In this document: positions 54,440 through 63,360 of the stretch, piece after piece
Layout of the letters: each line of letters begins with the position of its first letter
Position numbering within the stretch: the first letter of the stretch is position 1
Source: Halobacterium sp. DL1
GTDB lineage: Archaea > Halobacteriota > Halobacteria > Halobacteriales > Halobacteriaceae
NCBI GenBank assembly: GCA_000230955.3
Contig: CP007060.1
Coordinates: forward strand, 930,001 to 994,000
Direction of reading: 5' to 3'
DNA length: 64,000 bases
Notes under the pieces: model-generated
The model's input: only the letters and a program-made list of their open reading frames with translations
Database searches by the model: none
Told to the model about the DNA's origin: nothing
Translations under genes and position numbers: made by a program

Positions 54440-54529
54440 GATACTCTCCCTTTGGACCGGGGTGGGGAAAAGAGTTTGCTGGCAGGTAGGTCCGAGGCGC
54501 TCGCAGGAGCGGCCCGGTCGCGTCGACCC

Positions 54530-55189
54530 TCAGTGAGTGCGACGCCCTCCGATCGCCACGGCGACAGCCAGCAGCGCCGCGACGACACCGAACCCGGGAA
54601 CGTCGGCGGCGGACGACTCGCCGCTATCGCTCTCGGTCGTCGTCTCGATGGTTTCGCTGGTTTTCTCGGTGATGGATCCCGTCGCCGTGGTCGTCTTCGA
54701 GGGCTGCCAACCGAACGTCAGTGCGACGCGCTCCGCCGTCGTCTCGTTCTGGACCATGAAGAGGAACTGCGGGTTCGACTCGAACGAGCCCGACTCGATG
54801 GCGTCGGCGAGACCCGGCCCGAGGCCGTACGCGCTGACGACGTTGCCGTCCACGACGGTGAGCAAACAGTACCCCTCGTCGTTGCGCTCCGCGTCGGCCT
54901 CACACGACTGGACGCCCTCGCCGGTGAATCCGGCGTCGACGAGCGTTTCGGCGAACGACGCGGCCGCCGAGTCGGTGAGCGTCACGGGCACCTGCCAGTC
55001 GGTCTGCCCCTCCCTGGATTCGCTCACGGTCTCGACCCCCGATGGCGAGACGACCGTCTGTTCGACCATCTCGCCGTCGCTCGGGAACCGGGCGACGACC
55101 TTCGCGCTCGGGTCTGCTGCGGGGACTGCGCCGGCGACGGTCGCGGCTGCGAGGAGGACGACGACCCCGGCGATAGCTGCACGCCTCAT
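54530..55189 (-). CDS. PGF-CTERM surface-anchored protein
   Basis: A 219-residue secreted protein. The N-terminus MRRAAIAGVVVLLAAATVAGAVPA is a Sec signal peptide. After an extracellular domain and a Thr-rich linker (KTTTATGSITEKTSETIETT), the C-terminus reads DVPGFGVVAALLAVAVAIGG then RRTH, a complete PGF-CTERM signal for archaeosortase A. It should be processed and lipid-linked on the cell surface. The ectodomain (with one Cys pair, CEADAERNDEGYC) is not recognised. Confidence 0.82.
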   Translation of the reverse strand: MRRAAIAGVVVLLAAATVAGAVPAADPSAKVVARFPSDGEMVEQTVVSPSGVETVSESREGQTDWQVPVTLTDSAAASFAETLVDAGFTGEGVQSCEADAERNDEGYCLLTVVDGNVVSAYGLGPGLADAIESGSFESNPQFLFMVQNETTAERVALTFGWQPSKTTTATGSITEKTSETIETTTESDSGESSAADVPGFGVVAALLAVAVAIGGRRTH

Positions 55190-55276
55190 GTCTGGTGGTA
55201 CCGATGACAGGAACAAAAACGCCACGGTCGACCGCCCGGCAGAAGCGTTTACTCGGCGCGCCCGCAACCCAACGCC

Positions 55277-56245
55277 ATGGCGGAGGACGAGGACCCCGCG
55301 CCGGAGTCTGCGTACGCACCCGGCGAGCAGATTCTCCCGGGGTGGCCGAGCGGCCCGGAAGTCGACGCCGACGTGGACGGCGAGGAGTCGGCGTTCTCCC
55401 TGATCGGCAACGAGACCCGCGCGGCCATCATCCGGACGCTGGGCGAGGAGCGCGGCCAGGAGGGGCCGCGCCCCATCCTCTCGTTCTCGGACCTCCACGA
55501 CGCCGTCGACGTCGACGTAGTGTCCAGCCAGTTCAACTACCACCTCCAGCAGCTCGTCGGCAACTTCGTCGACCGGACCGAGGACGGCTACCGGCTCAAA
55601 CCCGTCGGGTCCACGCTGTACCGGACCATCAGGGCGGGAACGTTCACGGGCGACGCGTCGTTCGGCCCAGTGGACGTCGGCTTCGACTGCTACCACTGCG
55701 GCACGCGGGCCGAGGGCGTCTACGGCGACGGCATGTTCACGGTGCAGTGCCGGGGCTGCGAGACGTTGTACGACCTCGTGCTCGCGCCGCCCGAGCAACT
55801 CGACCCGGACGACGAGGCGGAGCTGGTGGACCGACTGAACCAGTACACGCGCCACCAGCGCCTCGCGTTCCAGCGCGGCGTCTGCCCGACCTGCGTGAAC
55901 CGCCTCAACACCAAACTCATCGACGGCGAGGCGTCGCCGTTCGCCGACTACGAGCACCGCTCGGTCACGGTCCACCAGTCCTGTGGCCACTGCGGGTCCC
56001 AGATGTACGTCAGCGTCGGCGAGGCGCTGCTGTACGACCCCGCCCTGATTTCGTTCTGTTACGAGCGCGGCCTCGACGTCACCAGCGAACCCGTTTGGCA
56101 CCTCGAGTTCGCGATGACCGACCGTTGCGTCTCGGTGCGCTCGCGGGACCCCTGGGCGGTGGCACTCGCGGTCGAACTCGACGGCGACACGCTCGAACTC
56201 GTCGTCGACGGGGAGATGAACGTCCTCGAACGGAACTACTCGTAG
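55277..56245 (+). CDS. ArsR-like winged-helix regulator with two zinc ribbons
   Basis: A 322-residue protein. Residues about 40-115 form a winged helix (IGNETRAAIIRTLGEE then FSDLHDAVDVDVVSSQFNYH). Two cysteine pairs follow: CYHCG and CRGC (residues about 139-163), then CPTC and CGHCG (about 202-240). Haloarchaea have many such ArsR-type regulators with a cysteine-rich sensing part of unknown ligand. It is divergent from the PGF-CTERM gene, whose expression it might control (inference). Confidence 0.7.
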   Translation: MAEDEDPAPESAYAPGEQILPGWPSGPEVDADVDGEESAFSLIGNETRAAIIRTLGEERGQEGPRPILSFSDLHDAVDVDVVSSQFNYHLQQLVGNFVDRTEDGYRLKPVGSTLYRTIRAGTFTGDASFGPVDVGFDCYHCGTRAEGVYGDGMFTVQCRGCETLYDLVLAPPEQLDPDDEAELVDRLNQYTRHQRLAFQRGVCPTCVNRLNTKLIDGEASPFADYEHRSVTVHQSCGHCGSQMYVSVGEALLYDPALISFCYERGLDVTSEPVWHLEFAMTDRCVSVRSRDPWAVALAVELDGDTLELVVDGEMNVLERNYS

Positions 56246-56279
56246 CGCGCTCGAAACCGGCACTCACCGCGGCCCGGCG

Positions 56280-57476
56280 TCACCCGCACTGCACTGATCG
56301 CGCCACCTCGACGAGCAGCGACACCGGGACGCCCTCACCTCTGACCGTGTGCCTGTACTCATCGCAGTTCCACGACACCGACGTGGTCGGGCCACGCGCG
56401 ACCTCCGCCGTCCGGTTGCCGACGGTCACCTGCCGTTCGCCGTCGCTCACCGGCAGCGTCCGGTTGTACGTCGCGACGGTGATTCGGGCCGTCGCGTTCG
56501 CGAACGCCAGCCCGACCCCGCGAACCCGCCCCGTCGTGTGGGAGGCGTACGTCAGCCCGAACGAGGGGGGTAGCTCTGGCGTCGGCACGGCCATCTCGGC
56601 GTTCGACCGGAGTGCCCGTACGCTGTCGTAGGTGGTCGTCTTCGGCACGTCGAGCGTCTCGACCGTCGCGTTCGCGGGCGGGTCGAACTCGAACGTCGAG
56701 TCGGCCAGCCCCGGGTCGAACGTCACGTTCCTGTACGTCGTGGTCGTCGACACCCGCTCCCCGTCCGCCGTCCACTGCGTGCGCTGTTTCAGGGGGAAGA
56801 AGCGCTCCGCATCGACCCACAGCGTCTGCCGGTAGGCGCTCCCGGCGTCGCCGCGTGGCTCGATCTCGAGCACGTACGTGGTCCGTCCGTCGACGGTCGC
56901 TGTCCCGTTGTAGCTGACGCCGTGTGCCGTCGTCTCCGTGGGGTCCCCGCCGCCGGGCGTACTCCCCGCCGACCCGACGACCGGTAGCGGCGATATCGCG
57001 GGGCTCGTCGGAGCGGTGGCCGACTCGGACGGGTCGGTCACGTTCAGTCGGGCGAACAGTCGCTCCAGTTGCTCCCCACGCGAACCCTCCTCGCTGCCCG
57101 AGAGCGCGAACCGCTCGACGACGTTCGCGTCACGGTCGTAGAGCCACATCGTCGACCCGTTCGACACCGTCAGGTCGTGGCGGCGGTCCGCGGCGCCGAC
57201 GACCGCCTCGCGCCTGGCGTCTGTCCCGGGCCGCTTGCGAATCTCGGTGACGGTGCGACTCGTCTCCGTCCCTCGCTCGACGACCGTCACCTTCGTCGCA
57301 GCCACCCCCTCGATGGACGCGTACCGCTCCGCGGCGTCCGTGCCGAGTCGTTGCCCGTCCCCCGCGTCCGTCGTCGGCGCTGTCAGTATGCCGCCGACCG
57401 CGCCGACGCTGGCGAGGACGACGACCACGGCGAGGAGGACGATCTTCGTCGGGTGACTCGGCGCACTCCCGCGCAT
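56280..57476 (-). CDS. LolA-like/DUF4367-type secreted lipoprotein-sorting homologue
   Basis: A 398-residue exported protein. The N-terminal hydrophobic helix (KIVLLAVVVVLASVGAVGGI, residues about 12-31) acts as signal anchor. The ectodomain repeats beta-strand pieces resembling LolA, such as GSTMWLYDRDANVVERFAL and QTLWVDAERFFPLKQRTQW. In haloarchaea such proteins are annotated as outer-membrane-lipoprotein-sorting protein homologues, of unknown function. The start ATG at 57476 is preferred over one 4 codons before. Confidence 0.7.
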   Translation of the reverse strand: MRGSAPSHPTKIVLLAVVVVLASVGAVGGILTAPTTDAGDGQRLGTDAAERYASIEGVAATKVTVVERGTETSRTVTEIRKRPGTDARREAVVGAADRRHDLTVSNGSTMWLYDRDANVVERFALSGSEEGSRGEQLERLFARLNVTDPSESATAPTSPAISPLPVVGSAGSTPGGGDPTETTAHGVSYNGTATVDGRTTYVLEIEPRGDAGSAYRQTLWVDAERFFPLKQRTQWTADGERVSTTTTYRNVTFDPGLADSTFEFDPPANATVETLDVPKTTTYDSVRALRSNAEMAVPTPELPPSFGLTYASHTTGRVRGVGLAFANATARITVATYNRTLPVSDGERQVTVGNRTAEVARGPTTSVSWNCDEYRHTVRGEGVPVSLLVEVARSVQCG

Positions 57477-57615
57477 ACACGCTGACAAACGACCTGTCGC
57501 CGCAATAATCGTTTTGGAACGGCCACCCGCTACGCCCGAGAATCCCCGCGTCTCGCACGGCAGCCGCTGCGTTCACTGCGAAACAACTTTGGCGCGAAAC
57601 GGAGAGGGTGGACAC

Positions 57616-59601
57616 ATGGATTCGCTCGACGAAGTGGACGAAGTCGTCCACCGACCGACCCAGGAGTTCGTCGAGTCCACGAACGTCTGGGCGTTCATGC
57701 AGGCCCACGACATCGCGGACTACGACGAACTCATCGAGCGCACGACGACCGACCTCGACTGGTTCTGGGGCGAACTCCCCGACTACCTCGGCCTCGACTT
57801 CCACGAGGAGTACGACCAGGTGCGCGACGAGACGGATGGCCCGCAGTTCACGCAGTGGTACCCGGGGGCGAAACTGAACGTCGCGCACAACGCCGTTGAC
57901 CGGCACGCGGCGACGGACTCCCCGGACCGCAACCGCGTCGCCTGCATCTGGGAGGGGGAACCCGGAGAGGTGCGCGAGGTCACGTACCACGAACTCCACC
58001 GCCAGGCGAACAAGGTCGCGAACGCCCTGGAGGCCCGCGGCATCGGCGAGGGGGACACGGTCGGTCTCTACATGCCGATGGTGCCGGAGGTCCAGAGCAT
58101 CCTCTACGGCGTCTTCAAGGTCGGCGCCGTCGCCGTCCCCATCTTCTCCGGGTTCGGCGTCGACGCCACCGCCACGCGCATTTCGGACAGCGAGTGCTCG
58201 GTGCTGTTCACGGGCGACGGCTTCTACCGCCGCGGCGACCCCATCACGCTGAAACAGACCGCCGACGAGGCCATCGAGCAGGCCGGCCACGTCGAACACA
58301 CCATCGTCTACGACCGACTGGGCTCTAGCGACCCCAACGACGACCTCGACATCCCGTGGGACGACGGCCGCGACGAGTGGTGGGCCGACGCCGTCGAACC
58401 CGAGGACGACGAGTTCGAGACGCGCGTCATGGACGCCAGCGACCCCTGTATGCTGCTGTACTCCTCGGGAACGACGGGGAAGCCGAAGGGCATCGTCCAC
58501 ACCCACGCCGGCGCGCTCGTCCAGCCGGCAAAGGAGATTCACTTCGGCTTCGACCAGAAACCCGCCGACCGCTTCTTCTGGGTGAGCGACATCGGCTGGA
58601 TGATGGGGCCGTGGACGCTCATCGGCAACCACGCCTTCGGCGGCACCATCGTCATGTACGAGGGTGCGCCCGACCACCCCGAGCCCGACCGCTTCTGGGA
58701 GCTGATCGACCGCCACGGCGTCACCCAGTTCGGCATCTCACCGACCGCCATCCGCGCGCTCCGCAAGTACGGCGACGAGTGGCTCGACGGCCACGACCTC
58801 TCCAGCCTCCGCTTGCTCGGCTCCACGGGCGAACCGTGGGACCCCGAGAGCTGGCAGTGGTTCTACGAGAACGTCGGCGGCGGCGAAGCGCCAATTATCA
58901 ACATCTCCGGCGGGACGGAGGTGTTCGGCTGCTTCCTGATGCCGATGCCCATCCAGGAGCTCAAACCCTGCACGCTCGGTGGACCGGGCCTCGGGATGGA
59001 CATCGACATCGTCGACGAGCGAGGCGACTCCATCAGGGACGACCACGAACGGGGCTACCTCGTCGCGCGCTCCTCGAACCCGGCGATGACGAAGAGCCTC
59101 TGGAGCGGCGACGAGCGCTACCTGCGCGAGTACTGGTCGCGCTTCGAGGACGTCTGGAACCACGGCGACTGGGCGCAGATGGACGACGACGGCTTCTGGT
59201 TCCTCCACGGCCGCGCCGACGACGCCATCAACGTCGCGGGCCGGAAGGTCGGTCCCGCGGAGGTCGAGGGTGCGCTCATCGACCACGAGGCGGTCAACCA
59301 GGCCGCTGCAGTCGGAGTCCCGGACGACACCACCGGCGAAGCAGTCGTCGCGTACGTCATCCTCGAGGACCGCGAGGAACCCAGCGACGAACTCGCCGAG
59401 GAACTACGCGCCCACGTCGGCGCGGAACTCGGCAAACCATTCCGCCCGCGCGAGGTGTTGTTCGTCGACGCGTTCCCGAAGACTCAGTCGGGGAAGATCA
59501 TCCGGCGCGCCATCGAGGGCGCCTACACTGGCGAGGACATCGGCGACCTCTCCAGCATCGAGAATCCGGACGCCCTCGAAGCCCTCAGAAACGCCTCCTA
59601 G
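57616..59601 (+). CDS. acs: AMP-forming acetyl-CoA synthetase (acyl-CoA synthetase)
   Basis: A 661-residue enzyme converting acetate (or a close short acid), ATP and CoA to acyl-CoA, AMP and PPi. The P-loop-like motif YSSGTTGKPKGIVHTH is near residue 280, the adenylate motif ends with GWMMGPW, HGDWAQMDDDGFWFLHGRAD is near 520 and the regulatory acylation lysine is in PKTQSGKIIRR (near 630). The Trp in GWMMGPW is the usual acetate-pocket region. The frame is open 34 codons further upstream, but the ATG at 57616 gives the family N-terminus. It shares a CTAG stop with the convergent gene. Confidence 0.9.
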   Translation: MDSLDEVDEVVHRPTQEFVESTNVWAFMQAHDIADYDELIERTTTDLDWFWGELPDYLGLDFHEEYDQVRDETDGPQFTQWYPGAKLNVAHNAVDRHAATDSPDRNRVACIWEGEPGEVREVTYHELHRQANKVANALEARGIGEGDTVGLYMPMVPEVQSILYGVFKVGAVAVPIFSGFGVDATATRISDSECSVLFTGDGFYRRGDPITLKQTADEAIEQAGHVEHTIVYDRLGSSDPNDDLDIPWDDGRDEWWADAVEPEDDEFETRVMDASDPCMLLYSSGTTGKPKGIVHTHAGALVQPAKEIHFGFDQKPADRFFWVSDIGWMMGPWTLIGNHAFGGTIVMYEGAPDHPEPDRFWELIDRHGVTQFGISPTAIRALRKYGDEWLDGHDLSSLRLLGSTGEPWDPESWQWFYENVGGGEAPIINISGGTEVFGCFLMPMPIQELKPCTLGGPGLGMDIDIVDERGDSIRDDHERGYLVARSSNPAMTKSLWSGDERYLREYWSRFEDVWNHGDWAQMDDDGFWFLHGRADDAINVAGRKVGPAEVEGALIDHEAVNQAAAVGVPDDTTGEAVVAYVILEDREEPSDELAEELRAHVGAELGKPFRPREVLFVDAFPKTQSGKIIRRAIEGAYTGEDIGDLSSIENPDALEALRNAS

Positions 59602-59978
59602 AGCGTCTCCAGCAGCCCCTCGGGTTCCAGCGTCTCGCCGTACTTCCTGAAGTCGTCGACGTGGAGCCAGCAGACTCTCCTGCGTTCTTCCGTCTCGGGG
59701 TCGTACACCGTGAAGCCGGACTCGGCGTACGGCCAGGCCGCCTCGATGCTCCCCTCCAGGACCCGCATGCTGTCGAATGCACCGAGCGGCGACACCCCGT
59801 GCAGGTCGACGCCCAGCACCGAGGCGAACTCCTCGGCGACGGCTGACTCCGCGGAGCCGTCGCCGACGCGACGGCCGAGCGGTCTGAATGCACGCTCGCC
59901 CGCTGTCTGGTCGACGCGCTCCTCGACCAGCAACTCGCCGTCGCGGCGAACCACACAGTAGGCTCGGGGTTCAGACAC
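59598..59978 (-). CDS. Nudix-fold protein with degenerate Nudix box
   Basis: A 126-residue protein starting at GTG 59978 (MSEPRAYCVVRRDGELLVEE). The expected box (GX5EX7REUXEEXGU) appears only as GRRVGDGSAESAVAEEFASV then LG, lacking the R-E-x-x-E-E catalytic core. YDPETEERRRVCWLHVDDF is usual of the Nudix C-terminal strand. It is probably a non-catalytic or altered enzyme. It converges with acs, with shared CTAG stops. Confidence 0.55.
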   Translation of the reverse strand: MSEPRAYCVVRRDGELLVEERVDQTAGERAFRPLGRRVGDGSAESAVAEEFASVLGVDLHGVSPLGAFDSMRVLEGSIEAAWPYAESGFTVYDPETEERRRVCWLHVDDFRKYGETLEPEGLLETL

Positions 59979-60011
59979 TGGGCCGACCGAACCGTCACGC
60001 ACCAAAAAGCG

Positions 60012-60578
60012 TTATTCTTCGCGCCACTCGCGGCGGAGCAGTCCGTAGTCCACGAAGTCGCGGTACTCGCCGTCGGCGTACGTCGCCTCCCGCAGGCGCC
60101 GCTCCTGGGTGAACCCGAGTGACTCCAGGAGGCCGCGCGAGGCGTCGTTGTGCGCGAACGCGCCCGCGCTGACGCTGTGGACGCTCGTCGTCCGGAACAC
60201 GGTGTCGACGAGCAGCGTGGCTGCCTCACTGCCGTAGCCTTCGCCGTGGTGTGCCGGGAGCAGCCAGTAGGCCAGTGGGGCGCGCTCGCCGTCGACGCCG
60301 TGGGCGTGAACCATCCCGATTGGCGTCGTCTCGGAGCCGTTCGGGTGGCCGGCAGGCGCGTCCTCGTCGTCCAGGCAGACGACGAAACTCAGCGTACTGT
60401 CGCTCTCGCTGCGGCGCTCGATGAGCTCCCCGGCCGTCGCCTCGTTCTCGTACTCGGCCAGTCCGAGGAGGTAGCGGACACGGGGGTCGGTCGCCGCGCG
60501 CTGTTGGAACGCGGCGTCTTCACGCTCGACGGTGCGGAAGGTCACGCGCTCGCCGCGCTCCACGACCGGCCCTGGCAT
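60012..60578 (-). CDS. GNAT acetyltransferase, array member 4
   Basis: A 188-residue RimJ/RimL-type acetyltransferase, last in a four-gene tandem array. Acetyl-CoA loop HHGEGYGSEAATLLVDTVF is near residue 120. It starts MPGPVVERGERVTFRTVERE and its start shares one base with the stop of the previous gene (TGATG at 60578). Members of the group acetylate ribosomal N-termini or metabolites; the target here is unknown. Confidence 0.82.
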   Translation of the reverse strand: MPGPVVERGERVTFRTVEREDAAFQQRAATDPRVRYLLGLAEYENEATAGELIERRSESDSTLSFVVCLDDEDAPAGHPNGSETTPIGMVHAHGVDGERAPLAYWLLPAHHGEGYGSEAATLLVDTVFRTTSVHSVSAGAFAHNDASRGLLESLGFTQERRLREATYADGEYRDFVDYGLLRREWREE

Positions 60579-61144
60579 CAGTCGTCCTCCCACTCCCGCC
60601 GCAGCACGTCGTACTGGGTCTCGTCGTAGTAGTCCCCGTCGATGTAGCGGGACTCGCGGCGACGCGCCACCTGCGTGAAACCCATCGCCTCGAGGAGTCC
60701 GCGGGACGCATCGTTGAACTCGTAGGCGCCCGCGCTGATGCCGTGGAGGTCGTAGTTCTCGAACAGGTAGTCGATGCCGAGTTCGGCCATCTCGCGACCG
60801 TAGCCCTCGCCGTGGAACTCCGGAACGAGCCAGTACGCCAGCCACGCCCGGTCGCCGTCGACGTGCCGGGCGCTGAAGCTCCCGACGGGGGTCGTCTCGT
60901 TCTCGCCAGGGTGGCCCGCCGGCGCATCCTCGTCGTCCACGCAGGCGACGAACACGGCGTTGCCGTCTTCCTCCACCCAGTGCTCGATGCCCTCCTCCTG
61001 CTGGGAGAGCGAGCGGTGGTGGATCGATCCGAGGGAGTACCGGATGCGGGGGTCCGTGCAGGACCGCTGGAGGAACGCCGCGTCGTCCCGCTCGACGGTC
61101 CGAAGCACGACGTCGTCGTCGGCGACGACGACTGGTCCCGGCAT
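60578..61144 (-). CDS. GNAT acetyltransferase, array member 3
   Basis: A 188-residue paralogue. VPEFHGEGYGREMAELGIDY carries the acetyl-CoA loop, and SRGLLEAMGFTQVARRRESR matches the C-terminal recognition region. Same length and start pattern (MPGPVVVADDDVVLRTVERD) as its neighbours. It overlaps the next gene by one base. Confidence 0.82.
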   Translation of the reverse strand: MPGPVVVADDDVVLRTVERDDAAFLQRSCTDPRIRYSLGSIHHRSLSQQEEGIEHWVEEDGNAVFVACVDDEDAPAGHPGENETTPVGSFSARHVDGDRAWLAYWLVPEFHGEGYGREMAELGIDYLFENYDLHGISAGAYEFNDASRGLLEAMGFTQVARRRESRYIDGDYYDETQYDVLRREWEDD

Positions 61145-61710
61145 TAGCGGTCCTCCCACTCCTCGCGGAGTAGTCCGAACTGGATCAGATCACGGTACTC
61201 GCCTTCGACGAACGCGAGTTCGCGGCCGCGGCCCTCGTCAGTGAAGCCGACGGCCTCGAACGCCTCCCTCGCGATGTCGTCGCCCTCCAGCACCTCCGCG
61301 CCGACGGTGTGGGCGTCGTACGTACGGAACAGCCCCTCGAGCGCGAGTTCGAGGGCGGCCGTGCCGTGGCCGTCGCCGCGGTGTTCGGGTGGCACCCAGA
61401 GGACCAGTCGCGGCCGGTCGCGGTCGACGTGGCTCGCGTAGACGAACGCTACTGGCGTCGTGTCGCCGTCGTCGGGTTGCTCCCATGGGGCGTCCTCCTC
61501 GTCGACGCACGCGAGGTAGCCTGCGTTGCTCTCGTCCTCTATCTGCTCCTCGACCAGTTCCTCGACCTCGTTCTCGTTCTTGTGGCTCTGCTCGTGGAAT
61601 CCGAGACGTGCGTACGGGTCCGTGAACAGGCGCTGGAGGAACGCCGCGTCGTCGCGCTCGACGGTCCGAAGCACGACGTCGTCCCCCACCTCCAGAATCG
61701 GACCCGGCAT
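61144..61710 (-). CDS. GNAT acetyltransferase, array member 2
   Basis: A 188-residue paralogue. WVPPEHRGDGHGTAALELAL contains the acetyl-CoA loop with G-D-G-H-G in place of the common G-x-G-x-G, and the later helix is AREAFEAVGFTDEGRGRELA. The start MPGPILEVGDDVVLRTVERD is nearly identical to the next member, which points to recent duplication. The ATG shares one base with the next gene's stop (TAATG). Confidence 0.8.
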   Translation of the reverse strand: MPGPILEVGDDVVLRTVERDDAAFLQRLFTDPYARLGFHEQSHKNENEVEELVEEQIEDESNAGYLACVDEEDAPWEQPDDGDTTPVAFVYASHVDRDRPRLVLWVPPEHRGDGHGTAALELALEGLFRTYDAHTVGAEVLEGDDIAREAFEAVGFTDEGRGRELAFVEGEYRDLIQFGLLREEWEDR

Positions 61711-62249
61711 TAGCGGTCCTCCCACTCCTCACGGAGTAGTCCGTACCACACCACGTCGACGTACTCGCCGTCGCGGAATCGCGCGTCCCGGAGCGTCCCC
61801 TCGTGGGTGAAGCCGACGTTGTCCAGGACCCCGACGGACCCCTCGTTCGGGGCGAACGCCTGCGCCTGCAGGCCACGGATCTCGTGGGCGTTGAACGCGT
61901 AGTCAACGAGCACCTCGACGGCTTCCGTGCCGTACCCGTTCCCGTGGTGTTCCGGGAGAATCCAGTAGGAGAGCTCGGGGCGCGTGTGCTGGAGGTTCTG
62001 CAGCGACACCTTCCCGATGGGGGTCGGCTCGTCGCCGTCCTCGAGGCAGACGAGCAGACCGACGTTCAGCGGGTCGTCCTCGTGGCCCTCGATGCTGGAC
62101 TCCGCCTCGGACTCGTTCTCCGGTCTGTTCAACCCCAGCGAGACCCCGACCTCCGGATGGTTGTGGCCGCGCTGGATGAACTCGGCGTCCGCGCGCTCGA
62201 CCGGGCGGAGGGTCACCCGGTCGCCGCGCCGAAACACTGCACCTGGCAT
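61710..62249 (-). CDS. GNAT acetyltransferase, array member 1
   Basis: A 179-residue paralogue, first in transcription order. LPEHHGNGYGTEAVEVLVDY is the acetyl-CoA loop, near residue 110. It starts MPGAVFRRGDRVTLRPVERA. The sequence is the most divergent of the four, fitting the idea that the others expanded from a neighbour. The array is compact and translationally coupled, and it starts from a single promoter in the 53-base gap upstream (62250-62302). Confidence 0.82.
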   Translation of the reverse strand: MPGAVFRRGDRVTLRPVERADAEFIQRGHNHPEVGVSLGLNRPENESEAESSIEGHEDDPLNVGLLVCLEDGDEPTPIGKVSLQNLQHTRPELSYWILPEHHGNGYGTEAVEVLVDYAFNAHEIRGLQAQAFAPNEGSVGVLDNVGFTHEGTLRDARFRDGEYVDVVWYGLLREEWEDR

Positions 62250-62302
62250 GTGTGCGGCATCTCAGCCCCGGCCTAAATCCGTTCCGAGAGAATGGTTCGC
62301 AT

Positions 62303-62989
62303 TCACTCGGGCGCCGCGGAGTCCGGCGTTATCCGACGTTCCTCGGGGGCCTCGCCGTCGGTCACTGCGACCGTTCCGTCGGTGCTCGCACTGGGCAACA
62401 CGACAGACGCACCAGCGAGCAGCGGAGCGACGACGCCTGCGATTACGGTGCCTGGATGCGAGAGCGGCGCGCGCAGCGCCACGGCATCATCTTCGTCGAG
62501 GTCCGCGGCCACGGACTCGGCTGCAGTTACCGCTTCGCCGTGAGTCACGCCCGGCAGCAGCTCTGTCTCGGCCGTCACGGATGGCTCCGGGAACGCCGGG
62601 TTCTCGCTCCAGACGTCCCGCTCGAAGTACATCCACGACGGGTCTGCCGGCGGCGCGCCCCAGCCCACGCGTTGGCCACCTGGCGGGAGGTCGTACTCGC
62701 CAAGCTGTCCGGTCGGACCGGCGAGCAGGCGCGCTACGACGACGAAGTCAGGGTCGAACGTAACCGTCGAGCCCAGCAGCGCAGCGCCCAGAAAACTGTG
62801 CAGCGCAGCCGGTTCCGGGACGTCGAGCACGGCGACCCCCGCGTCCTCCCGGACGCCGCGGTGTCGAAGCGCGTTCCCCGTCTTGTACACCCGCGAGCGC
62901 GTTTCCCGGGCGCTGTGGACGCGCTCCGCCTGAATCGCCGGTCGGCCGGGGTCGTCCAGCGCCGCCACGACGTCGGCGAGCGTCTCCAT
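62303..62989 (-). CDS. Truncated AMP-binding-domain-like protein
   Basis: A 228-residue protein whose first half resembles the N-terminal part of acyl-CoA synthetases (LRHRGVREDAGVAVLDVPEP then ALHSFLGAALLGSTVTFDP). The adenylate-forming motifs (the P-loop YTSGTTG type and the C-terminal domain) are absent. Instead there are PLSHPGTVIAGVVAPLLAGA and VTHGEAVTAAESVAADLDED. It looks like a shortened or remodelled acyl-CoA synthetase, or a stand-alone N-domain. Haloarchaeal homologues exist, I think. The function is unknown. Confidence 0.55.
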   Translation of the reverse strand: METLADVVAALDDPGRPAIQAERVHSARETRSRVYKTGNALRHRGVREDAGVAVLDVPEPAALHSFLGAALLGSTVTFDPDFVVVARLLAGPTGQLGEYDLPPGGQRVGWGAPPADPSWMYFERDVWSENPAFPEPSVTAETELLPGVTHGEAVTAAESVAADLDEDDAVALRAPLSHPGTVIAGVVAPLLAGASVVLPSASTDGTVAVTDGEAPEERRITPDSAAPE

Positions 62990-63360
62990 GCTCAACTATC
63001 GGTGCGTCGCCGGCAAACGCCTTCCGGGTCGGGGCTGACAGACGGCACTTCCGTTCGCGGGGCGGCGTGCCGTGCTCCGTGGTCGGCGCTCGCGGTTTGC
63101 CGCTCGTCGAGTGCGCCTGACGCCCCGCGGCAGTTCTCAGTTCACGGCCGGCGATGGTCCCGCTCTGGTACTTCAACCTACGCAAGGAATCGGACAGCGT
63201 CCCCGAGCGAGCGGTTCGAAGAACCCGAGTGAAGTGGTTCACTCCGCGAACGAAGTGAGCGGAGGCCGACGAGCCCCCGAAGGGGGGTGAGGAGTGCTTT
63301 TTCCGCAAGTTTTTGCCAGCGAGGCGCAGCGGAGCCGCGCCGAGCGCAGCAAAAAGTGCT
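62990..63360. repeat. Gene-free interval with a covarying hairpin element after dnaJ
   Basis: This 371-base gap holds no supported gene. At 63242-63264 there is a hairpin CTCCGC-GAACGAAGTGA-GCGGAG, the same loop as the element after korB but with another stem. At 63273-63288 lies GCCCCC-GAAG-GGGGG. Between 63297 and 63357 there are T-rich and A-rich tracts, with CAAGTTTTTGCC and a GC-rich dyad (GGCGCAGC...GCTGCGCC-like) before dnaJ's stop. The part 63000-63230 shows nothing I recognise. Confidence 0.55.
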
